A stretch of DNA of 64,000 nt from contig CM073321.1 in NCBI GenBank assembly GCA_037043015.1, positions 13,710,001-13,774,000 on the forward strand. Direction: 5' to 3'. Source of the stretch: Bryum argenteum (taxonomy: Eukaryota > Streptophyta > Bryopsida > Bryales > Bryaceae). This document shows, one piece after another, positions 47,746 to 56,606 of the stretch. Under the pieces are notes generated by a model, which made no database searches, was not told where the DNA came from, and was given only the letters and a program-made list of their open reading frames with translations. The translations under genes were made by a program, and so were the position numbers. Position 1 is the stretch's first letter. The number at the start of each line of letters is the position of its first letter.

Positions 47746-47858
47746 TGATGTCGAGAACCAAACAAACTGCCAGAATTGTTCAGATAGCTGCGAATGCACC
47801 TGTCGAGCCTGAAATCGAAGTCGACATGGATGCAGAGCAGCAAGAGTCTGTTCCTGAG
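47746..47858 (+). CDS. Exon 1 (coding): histone H3-tail-like N-terminus
   Basis: After a gaatgacag acceptor the ATG at 47748 opens MSRTKQTARIVQIAANAPVE and continues as an acidic linker to a CCTGAG/gtaata donor at 47858. Residues 2-9 (SRTKQTAR) equal the mature histone H3 N-terminus ARTKQTAR except Ser for Ala1, and they are at the protein N-terminus, as in H3. What follows is not H3-like (no KSTGGKAP), so this is not a histone gene. In H3 this peptide, centred on Lys4, is the ligand of many PHD, WD40 and demethylase readers; mimicry is an inference. Confidence 0.7.
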
Positions 47859-47950
47859 GTAATACTCCACTTCATATCGATGTTCCCATCTAATGTGTCC
47901 ATTTAGCTCGAATCAAGCTAATTCACCCTATGTTAATTTGTTATCTACAG

Positions 47951-49281
47951 GTCACTTATAACATGCAAGCCCTGGAGGGATACCTTGCACCAGTACACCT
48001 CGAATCAGCAGACGATCCGCTTGCAGCTATTGCTGTGGAAACGCAATGGGGGAGGTTGTGGACCCCCAAGACGAATTCCATTAACTCTTGGTCTATTTAT
48101 TCGATGAACAAGACCCATTTCTTCTTCTATCAACAATCGGGGTCTCACGTGGCATTTTTACCTCTGTGTCTTGATGCCTTCATCGAACTTGTTACTTATG
48201 AAGACAAATTCCTCCTGATCAAGTTCGAAGCAGTGGAGGTCGAAGGTTTCGTCTTTACTATTGTTTTTCCCCCCAATGAAGTCCGTTTCTCCCACGACTT
48301 CATCTGCAATTATATGGTCGGCAAGGTGGATGCCACTCAGCTTCATCATATCGACACGAGATTGCAGCCCAATGTGTCTTCGCCAAAAGCCTTCGTCAGA
48401 TCGTACATTCCATACACTGCGCAGATCTGGAAGGCTCTGTCTGATTTGGAAACTGCAAAGAAGAAAGGCAAGGCTCCGATGAAACGATCCGGGAGTCTAC
48501 TGTTGCAGGCTCCATCCGAGAATGCTCCATCGGGTCTAGGCACTCCAGAGGGAAGTCTAGGCGGGCAGGGATCGAAGCGACCAAACCCGATGTCATCCAG
48601 CTCAGGCTCCAAAAGGAGCAAATCCTCCGGCAGCGATCTTACGTTCATGAACCTTACAATGAACGTGGCTGTATGAAGGAGATCAAGTATGAGGAAGCGA
48701 CGAAGTCTCTGAAGGACTATTGGGACAGCTGTGCAGAGTATTATGTCTTCGGTCGTGACAATCCGCTTGACGTGTCGATCGACCTGCTCGACCCTGCCGA
48801 ACCAAGGTTTATCGTGCGATCTCTGGAACCGGCCGGAATAGCGCATTACAAGAACATCTTGATGAATTCCCTCGATGTTACTTCCAGGCAAACCATCATC
48901 ATTATGCCGAAGATTAAAGATGAGTCTGGGATGTGGGATTGGAAAGATCTGGTCCAATCTTGTCGGTTCCGAATTATCGACGGGCAGCACCACATTGAGG
49001 CTGCGAAACAGTTGATTCGTGACAAGAAGATCGACGACTCGAAGATCCTTGCCCTTCAGACATGGAAAGCCCATGTTGTGTGGCATTCGGACATTGGCAA
49101 GATTCTGGACGTGTCGGCCATGGCGAACAAGACGAACAATGCTGGCACGTTCATACCTTCCTGGGCAACGAACATCATGGGCGCAAGAAAGGTTTGGGAA
49201 GACTATGGCCGCCCTCAAAAACTGAAGAAGTCACATCGACGTGAAACACCGGTTGAAGTAGATAACCGTAAGCGTTATGAG
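47951..49281 (+). CDS. Exon 2: globular region and ParB-like segment
   Basis: Joins in phase to the H3-like exon (VPE then VTYNMQALEGYLAPVHLESA). The first half is a globular region of unknown kind (WGRLWTPKTN to AFVRSYIPYTAQIWKALS), then a Lys/Ser-rich linker (KKKGKAPMKRSG). Near 48600-48650 the reading frame must shift by one to reach YNERGCMKEIKYEEATKSLK; a small indel or an unseen intron is needed. From about 48760 the layout resembles ParB/Srx N-terminal domains: DVSIDLLDPAEPRF, SLEPAGIAHYKNI and the box RIIDGQHHIEAAKQL (about 48968-49012). It ends CGTTATGAG/gtatga at 49281. Such domains bind or cut DNA or bind CTP in bacteria. Confidence 0.5.
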
Positions 49282-49418
49282 GTATGAGATTACTTGTTCA
49301 TTTCTTTTTCTGGTTGGCGTTGTTTGCATTGTCTGTCGACGTTTTTGGGGACGTTGTTTTAGCTCGACTCGAGCTAAAACAACATAGGTTGTTTCTTAAT
49401 CGTTTGACTTTGGTGCAG

Positions 49419-49777
49419 GCATTCGCGGCTGCTATGGTGAAGAGGTTCATCAGCATCAACACTAACGCGAAGGACAAGATCGTCAGACCGTCCGACCTTC
49501 GCAACGAGCTCCTCATCATCACATCTCCGGACGACGTCTACGAGTTGTGGAAGAGGTTCATCACAGACTACGGTCTTAGAGAGCTGATCGACCCCGACAC
49601 CGAGCTCCCATTCAATCAGGCAAAAGATTGAGAAACCGCCGCAAAGAAGTTTACCTTGAGCCCTCGCTGGGTTTGTTTGACTCTGAGTGGCACTTCGACG
49701 TCGACAACTGGAGGAAATTTAAGGTGGAATACAATCTGACTCGTCACACTATGTCCATGCTTCTCTCGGTCCCGGGC
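49419..49777 (+). CDS. Exon 3, left part: N-terminal side of methyltransferase-like region
   Basis: Begins after ttggtgcag (AFAAAMVKRFISINTNAKDK) in phase with exon 2. A one-base frame change near 49610-49625 is required to continue as RNRRKEVYLEPSLGLFDSEW. The exon is cut at 49777 by a solo LTR and resumes at 51302. No family is recognised for this part alone. Confidence 0.45.
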
Positions 49778-51301
49778 TGTCACATCCCTTTCCAAAGGAT
49801 GCCCGAACGCCGTGGTGAGCCAAGAGGACTCCGGGAGTGACGCCCCGGGCTTGGCAAGAGACAAGGTGAGGTGACCAAGGAGAGTCCCGAGCTAACAGCA
49901 CGCAATAGCGTTGTACTCGGGACGAGCTTGGTGGTGTGCCTTACATGGTTGCAAGCGATGATCAAGCACGCACCCATGGGTCCAAAGAGCGCGCGATTTG
50001 GAGTTGTGAGTCATGAGATATGACTCTCCAAAGGTTGGAGCGCGTTCCGGGACACTCCGGGACTCGGGAGTGTTGCCTTTCGGGACTCAATGTGTCGACC
50101 TTCGTGGAGGGCGGCATGTTGCATATTGCTGGAAAGCTAATGAGAAGGGCTTCCTAGGTTGCTAAGGCTCATGATGAGCAAAACAATAGTCTAGGAGATA
50201 TGGCTCCTCAAAGTGGTCGGGACTTTGGGACTCGGGAATGTTGCCTCCCGGGACATTGATGTTTAGAGCGGCATATCTTCCTTGATACAACTCCGATTGA
50301 GGTAACTAGGTAGTGCATCAATATCTAATCAAAGAGTAGATGTTGAAAATGGGCTCGCACGTCCCATTTGGACACCTATGCAAGGAGCTAGCCCGAGGAG
50401 AAGTTACGGCCCGTTTTTGAGACTAAGGCAAAAACGGGTGGTCTTCCAAAACAAAAGTGTGTCACGGAAGGCCCCTCAACACAAGAGGGGGCGTACCGAA
50501 GACTCCAGAGAGTACTATGAGGAGGGGTGGTCTCCCTCCTCACTTGCACATGGTGCCTTGAGGAGCCGGGGTGGCTCCAAGGGGTGAGGCTTGGGATGGG
50601 GCCTCACTCCCGCACCTTGTGGAAAATGGAGAGTGCTTTGGAGCATCTCTAAACATGGAGTCGGGAAGTGTCCCTCTTCAAGTTAGTCCCCGTGATAAGT
50701 AGTGCGCGTTCCCGGGAGTAACCGGGAATGGCTCAAAAGGGTGAGGCATGGAAAAGTAGCCTCACTCCTATACCTTGGGCATTGTGGGATGCTCTTGAGC
50801 ATCCCGCAACATTGGGTTGGAAAGAGTCCCGCTCCAAACTAGTCCCCGAGAAAACTAGTGCGGGAATCCAGGAGGATTTCCGGCAAAGTCCAGAATGGGG
50901 TGAGAAACAAGAGTGGAAGGGGACTAGTGGGAAGTTGGACAATGGATAAGGGCGGTTAGCTCCGGGGGTGATTAGTAGCACCCTTGGGAGCTTGGACATT
51001 TGTAGAAGGCCGCCCCGTGCCACCAAGTGGCATGCCCATGTGTTGGTGAGAGTTCCGGGTTGACATGCCCATGTGTTGGTGGGAGTTCCGGGTAATGAGT
51101 TATGAGTATCCGGTAATGAGTTATGGAGTCAAGGTGGGTTGGACACCTTGACTTAGAATGGTGCTAACATTGTGTGTGTGGGCACATGCAAGTGTTAGCA
51201 AAGTCGTGGCAGGTTGCTACCAACTAAGTGAGCCGGGATTCCGCTACCAAGTAAGGCTCACTAAGAAAAAAAAATGAGTTGGAGTAATTAGGGTCGCGAC
51301 A
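49778..51301 (+). mobile_element. Solo LTR of a second, related LTR family (1.52 kb)
   Basis: Runs from TGTCACATCC to TAGGGTCGCGACA. Host bases next to it are cgggc and ggggc, a 5-bp target duplication with one mismatch. Parts are clearly homologous to the chromovirus LTR family (gagtgacgcc, gggtggtcttccaaaac, actatg then ggtggtctcc, catggtgcctt), but it is longer and well diverged, so it is a sister family. It splits exon 3 of the rightward gene. Confidence 0.85.
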
Positions 51302-52075
51302 GGGGCGACTAATTCTTTACCCTCTACCGTCAAAAGCAGATGAAGAATAGGAGTGCAGCAGAGATTTCGGAATAGGAGTGCAGCCGAGTTCTTCAAGAAG
51401 TTCCTGGATGTCAAAGGGAGGTTTGAACCTCCTGCACCGATTGTTTACACGCGGCTCTTTTACTCTTTCGAATTCAAATTCGGGATTTGGGACAAGAACT
51501 ACGCCTGGAACCAATCTAGCAAGTGTGATATAGGCTTGATTGATTTGCGATCTGTCCCAAGGAGTGGAAGTAGAGTGGACGATACGGAGAGTCCATACTT
51601 CCAGGAATTCCTTGATGTGTAGGCAGACACAGTGACTGATCCTCACATCAAGAATCCCGAGGTTTGGATGTTCATGACCTCTAACGTCGACCGTCACTGC
51701 CAGGCAGTGGTTTACGTTGACAAGAAGTTGAAGGACGAGTACGCTCGCAAGGCAGCCAACTACATGCCTGCCAGCAACGAGCGTTTCAACGGCATTGCAG
51801 AGGGAAAAGCTTCAGAGAAGCACTTGCTCCCCCTCCTCTTCCTTGTCAAGAAGACGAGCCATGCTCAGAGTTTGTTGGATGCAATACCCTCTGTATTCTA
51901 TGCTCCAGAGTTTGCCCTCTACTCGAAGCCTGGCGCGTACAGAGAACACGACCTTGGTCTCAGTGATACCGAGCTGCGATTGGAGTTCTACTGTCGGGTG
52001 TTGAAGATGTTCTCATCTCCGGGAGGGAAGTTTTTATCGATAATGGGTGGCACAAAGCCACTGTTGGCTGGAGTT
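51302..52075 (+). CDS. Exon 3, right part: degenerate DNA amino-methyltransferase-like core
   Basis: Open from about 51347, after a direct duplication of gaataggagtgcagc. SSKCDIGLIDLRSVP (about 51510-51560) stands where N4/N6 methyltransferases have a hydrophobic strand ending DPPY, and KFLSIMGGTKPLLAGV (about 52028-52075) stands where they have the FxGxGT cofactor loop, continued in the next exon by MCQAETYVVISETEAEAY. Both motifs have lost the usual catalytic and Gly residues, so enzyme activity is unlikely. A ParB domain followed by such a domain is a known bacterial/phage fusion, which supports the reading. A TAG interrupts at 51620-51622. The exon ends GGAGTT/gtaaga. Confidence 0.45.
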
Positions 52076-52422
52076 GTAAGAATCACCATTCCTTTAATTC
52101 GAACTGCTCATGCTCGTTTAGCTCGAGTCAAGCTAAACAAGCATGAGACTGTTTAGCTCGAGTCGAGCTAAACGAGCATGAGACCGTTTTGCTCGACTCG
52201 AGCTAAACACTCTCCTGCATGTTTAGCTCGACTCGAGCTAAACGGTCTCATGCTCGTTTAGCTCGACTCGAGCTTAACACTCTCATGCTTGTTTAGATCG
52301 ACTCGAGCTAAACGGTCTCATGCTTAAATCTCTTCTATTTGTATTTTGTCCATGGCCTTTTAGCTCGAGTCGAGCTATTTCCTCTTAGTCTTCTTATAAG
52401 TTTCTGACTCCTTCTAAAAGAG
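52076..52422 (+). repeat. Intron packed with AGCTCGA palindromes
   Basis: GT at 52076 to AG at 52422. Six or seven palindromes at 35-40-bp spacing (about 52115, 52150, 52184, 52216, 52256, 52292, 52360) share the constant core. Their outer arms differ from the 46-47 kb array: gtttag pairs with ctaaac and often extends to gctcat/atgagc. The changes are on both arms together. Confidence 0.85.
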
Positions 52423-53052
52423 ATGTGCCAGGCTGAGACATATGTTGTTATCAGCGAGACCGAGGCGGAGGCTTATACAAATGCTGCGATGGACTACCAA
52501 CATCTGGACTACAACGATATCAACGTCGCAGCATACGTAAATCCGGAAGCTAATCGCGGTCCCAAGTCTTCTGCTGAAGGGTCGGAGAAGAGAAAGAAGA
52601 GGAAGTCTAAGAAGAAATCCACCCAGCCTGTAAGCAACGACTCTTCCGCTTCTGAGCACGAGCGTGAAGATGAAGGTGGTCCTTCTTCTCCGGCGGGGAT
52701 GAATTCCCCCATGGATTCAGCTGTTCCTCTTGTGTCTCCTCCCGCAATTGACTGGGCTGCGGTCGCAATTCCGTCCAGTACTACTCGTGCTCCCCCTCGT
52801 GGTCGTGATACTGCTCGTGCTCCCCCTCAGGGTCGTGGAAGCGGTCGAGCTCGGTCTTCTGCGTCTCATGGGCGCGGTACAACACGCGCCCATCCACGCG
52901 AATCTACCAAGCGTTCTTCTTCTGAGGCGCGAGCTAGAGAGGCTTTTCGGTCAAGAGGCGCTACTGTGCTTCAAGCACAGACGGCGCTCGAAGCCAACTA
53001 TGGCGCCTGCGATGTCGTCGGGGACATTGAGAGCTCCCCCCCTCCAGCGCTT
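52423..53052 (+). CDS. Exon 4: end of methyltransferase-like fold and Arg/Ser-rich linker
   Basis: Opens in phase with MCQAETYVVISETEAEAYTN, completing the putative cofactor-binding strand. It becomes a basic linker (KRKKRKSKKKS, a likely nuclear signal), then RAPPRGRD-type RG-rich repeats. It ends PPAL at 53052 before a 55-bp intron. Confidence 0.5.
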
Positions 53053-53107
53053 GTGTCGTGGTCGACCATCGGAGGAGGATCTAGCTCGAGTCGAGCTAAT
53101 CCAGCAG
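53053..53107 (+). other. 55-bp intron formed around one palindrome
   Basis: A gtgtcg donor and ccagcag acceptor enclose 55 bp containing tagctcgagtcgagcta. Splicing it restores one frame from PPAL to SPGVVDLGAAG, while reading through hits a stop at 53206-53208. The size matches the other short intron at 62898-62954. Confidence 0.6.
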
Positions 53108-54253
53108 TCTCCTGGGGTCGTCGATCTTGGGGCCGCTGGGACTCTGGTTCAGCACAGGGTTCCACCCGCGGGGTTTCGAAGGGAGATTCGTTCAAAGAAC
53201 TCGAATGATCGCATCTATCGGAATCTCTTTGGCGAAGAAGATGTAGTACCTGGGCAAGAGCGTGTGCCACGGGATGCATCATCATCCGACAGCTCTGACT
53301 TGTCAGACAATGACGATGTTGAGGGTTCGAGCGATGGCGACAGGGACGACGATGACCGCGTTGATGATGCTGATCTCGCGGCCATGACCTTAGTCGACGA
53401 GGTGGCTCTTGATCCATCCCAGGAGGAGAATACTTTGGCGCCTGCTCCCCAATGCCCGCAGATCGCATCCAAGAGGCAGATTGAGAAGGGGAAGTACGAC
53501 AAATGGTTAGTGAAAGGTGTCTGGAAGCCCGAGGACGAGCCGGAGGATACTATAGATATCCGGTATTACGACTTCTCGGAGGAGTCTAGTTCTCCAAAGC
53601 CTTTGAGGGCTGAGGATGATCCTCTTCTCCCTTTCGTGCCTCTGCTTAGGGAAGAAGGAGAGCCTTCACAACCACCAGTGAAGCTGGAAATTGTCGCCCC
53701 CATGCTCACGAAAGATCAGAAGCGAGCACAGAAGCGGCAAGAGAGGGAGGCGCAGAAGGCTCGCAAGGCAAAGGAAGAAGCGGAGAGAGAGAGGCAAAGG
53801 TTAGCAGACATCGCAGCCGCGAATGCTCGAGTTGACAGATTGGAGTCCACATTCCTGAGCTCTCAGTCTGAAACCCGCATGGCACTAGGCAAAATGGAGC
53901 AGATGTTTCAATCATTCGGAAATATCTTATCCCAACTTCCTAGTTTTCCTGTCCCCATTGCCTCCATCAACCCCAATCAACCTCTCCTCAGCATCTGTGA
54001 CGCGAGTCCACCAGCCATCGTCTCGCCTCCACAACCTCCTACTGTTGCTGAATCGGAGATCGCACCTCGCCCCATACCCCTCGAGATTTCGGAGAAGCTG
54101 GCAAAAGAGGATGATGTCCCCACAGAGGCAGCGCCGACGCCGACCCATCAAACCTCTGCTGTCGCATTGGGGGAGCATGCAGTGGTTGCTCCTTCCCATG
54201 ACTCTCCCGTGGCTGCTACTGAGACGGCTATAACTTCACCGGTAAATCCAGAG
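53108..54253 (+). CDS. Exon 5: acidic region and coiled coil
   Basis: Contains a long Ser/Asp-rich tract (SSSDSSDLSDNDDVEGSSD, about 53277-53333), RQIEKGKYDKWLVKGVWKPE, then a highly charged helix (KRAQKRQEREAQKARKAKEE, about 53716-53775) predicted to form a coiled coil, and a Pro-rich end. A nuclear scaffold or interaction role is plausible; no domain is recognised. It ends CCAGAG/gttagt. Confidence 0.55.
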
Positions 54254-54383
54254 GTTAGTTACTTTCCTTTCCTTCTCTTTGTCTTTGTGATCGTTGATGG
54301 TGATGGCAGTTGCTCTGCTATTCCCTCATGTCTTGAAGTTTTTGCATTTAGTAATCTTAAAGCCGGCGCTCCTTGTTTGACAG

Positions 54384-54400
54384 GAGTCCGGCACCGATGG
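54384..54400 (+). CDS. Last recognised exon, left fragment
   Basis: After tttgacag the exon reads ESGTD and is cut by the chromovirus. It resumes at 62568. Bases 54396-54400 (gatgg) are the left copy of the target duplication. Confidence 0.6.
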
Positions 54401-54478
54401 TGTCGCAACCCTTGCTAGCTCACCTTAGCTTACACCAACTTTTTCCCAACTCTAGCAAGTGTCACGAGCGCTAACTCG
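54401..54478 (-). repeat. Extra 78-bp LTR 3' end
   Basis: Matches the last 78 bp of the family LTR. It carries the common forms tagagttggg and aaaaagttgg and starts exactly at cgagttagcg, a form seen in LTRs A and B. It forms the outer terminus of copy 2 next to the target duplication. Confidence 0.9.
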
Positions 54479-54518
54479 ATATTGATGCGTACTTTAGCCA
54501 TATCTCGAAGGCTCTCAA
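54479..54518 (-). other. 40-bp transduced segment of the GHTHEDID gene
   Basis: On the minus strand it begins ttgagagccttcgagatatg and ends acgcatcaatat, identical over all 40 bases to 22895-22934. In that gene it encodes part of the HTHEDIDAYF motif region. It lies between the full 3' LTR and the extra LTR end of copy 2. Confidence 0.95.
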
Positions 54519-55812
54519 TGTCGCAACCCTTGCTAGCTCACCTTAGCTTACACCAACTCTTTCCCAACTGTAGCAAGTGTCACGAGCGCTAACTCTGCAC
54601 ATCCCCCACATGCACAAAGTTAGCTCTCCATACCAACCACCAAGCTCACCGCTTGGTTATCAATCCCTCCTACTCATGCAACCGGGACTCAACCCCTTCG
54701 TAGGTAGCCAATGGTTAGGTGCGGACTTCCACTTATGTCCAAGGCCCAACTTGGTGGCACTCCCATACCACGCGGCCTAACCGCACTTGGTGGTGTCTCC
54801 TCACCACCGCCCATGACCACCATGGTGACCCCAAGGCCACCAAGTAATCACAACGCCGGCGGTGAGACACCACCCCACATCGGTAGCACTCATGGTCCTC
54901 ATTTTGCCCATATGAGTCCCCGTGGTGAAGCCCCAACACTAGCTCCCCACCGGGACTCACCTTGTCCTTATGAGCCACCGTGGTGAAGCCCCAACACTAG
55001 CTCCACCCACCGTGCCTCATTTTGCACTTTGAGTCCCCATGGTGGAGCCCCAACACTAGCTCCACCCATTGGGACTCACCTTGGCTTGGGAGTCCCCATG
55101 GTGAGGCCCCAACACTAGCCACACCACTGGGGGACTCCCACCTTGGTCACCACCAAGGCACCATGGGAGTGGGGAGGGAGACCAGCCCTCCCCATAGTAT
55201 ACTCTGTGGGATTCGGCAGCCCCTGGTCCTAGGTGAAGGGCTGGACCCTCACACCTCTTAGTTTTGGAAGACCACCCAATCTCCCAATGCCTTAGCCGCT
55301 GGAAGGCCCCGGAGACTTCCCGAACCTTCCAGGGCTCGTATCTACCTCGTCCCGCATCCAAACGCGACGAGCGACCACTCTATCGACATCTACTCGTCAA
55401 GTAGATGCCGATAGACACCTTACTTGCCTCAATCCGACAAGTATTGAGGGAGTTATGCCCCTCTGAAGATTCGGGAGTCCCGGGCCAGCTTCCCAGTCCA
55501 GCACTGTCCCTGGACAGCACTCCCTTTAGTCCCACAATCTTCCAACTCCCATAACTTTTAGCTCACACCTCCAAATGAGGTGCTCCTTAGCATCCTGGAA
55601 TCGTGGCAACATGAGCTTCCATAATCTCATGTCCATTCCCTCGTGGCTCCTAGTCTCCGTGGGTGAGAGGCGTCTCCAACGCCCGGGGTCCTCTCCCACA
55701 CTAGGCCCACTTAGGTTCCCTTCACCTTGGCACCCCAAGGCCCGGGCGTCACTCCGGTGTCCCCCTTGGGCCCTTGGTGTTGCGGGCACTCCTCAAGGAG
55801 AGGTGCGCGACA
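54519..55812 (-). repeat. 3' LTR of chromovirus copy 2
   Basis: 1294 bp. Most variant sites (aaagggagtg, cggattgagg, catatgggc) follow the 5' LTR of the same copy, but the terminal part (tacagttggg, aaagagttgg) follows the 3' LTR of copy 1. The switch falls in the last 150-400 bp. Confidence 0.9.
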
Positions 55813-56606
55813 CTCACCCCCACCTAATGGAGTCGATGCCCTCATCGACTATACTTGTAGTCGGTCACACCAACTCTTGGGTTGCCATCCCCATTGGTGC
55901 AGCATTGTGTTTCACCAAGGCGCGACCCCCACAATGCACTCTCAAACTTTGGCAAAGTCTCAAAGGTGTCGTCACTAGGTGGTCCGTTTAGTACCCTGGA
56001 CCTCTTCCAAGGCAACTAAATTACTCTAGACCCACCTACTTTGAGACCCTCTTGGATTGCCCTTACCTTGGCTCTCCAAGTTCGGCTCCACTAGCCTAAC
56101 ACTTCTTCCTTGACTACTAGGTGGACCTCAATGCTTCCACCAAGTTGTCTTGGTTGCAAACCCAAGATGGCTTTTACACCACGACTCGATCGCACGGGGT
56201 AATGCCAAGTTCCGCCCAACTCGGATCCCACTATCTCTTTCGAGGCATGGGTTCATGACTCCATGCACTAGCTTGCACTAGTTTGTGGGAGTGACGCTTT
56301 TATGAGCACACGCCATTACCTTGTCCCCGCCGGACAAGCCCAAGGCCAAGGGACTTCATGGTTTTATCCACTCTTTCTCCTAGCCTTGGTCCCCATTACT
56401 CGGCCTTCCCAACTCGGTTTCACATCTCTATTCCCCCTCTTCCACCAACTTAGCACAAGTACAAGACTAGGACTCCATCTCATACTCTTCTCTTTGCACA
56501 CACCAAAGCCAAACTTTATTGCCAAATCCAAAGAACAAGTACAAGTGTTGTGGATCTACGCCCAAGCTACAAGTCATCCTCCCCACTACGGAGATTGATG
56601 TCCTCA

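Noticed and set aside
47746..47858. A genuine histone H3 gene or pseudogene
   Set aside because: Only the first eight residues match; everything beyond Arg8 is unlike H3 and the exon splices to an unrelated protein.
49788..50960. Small frames inside the 1.5-kb solo LTR
   Set aside because: They lie wholly within LTR sequence, which is noncoding in this family, and are not kept between LTR families.
16834..51622. Reassignment of the TAG codon
   Set aside because: Nearly all in-frame nonsense codons seen are TAG (16834, 23056, 30001, 31257, 33200, 36084, 36192, 37983, 51620). But the residues expected there differ (Gln, Glu, Trp), and TAG also ends several frames at their natural C-terminus (7529, 32777, 34081, 35883). 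Ordinary nonsense mutation is simpler.
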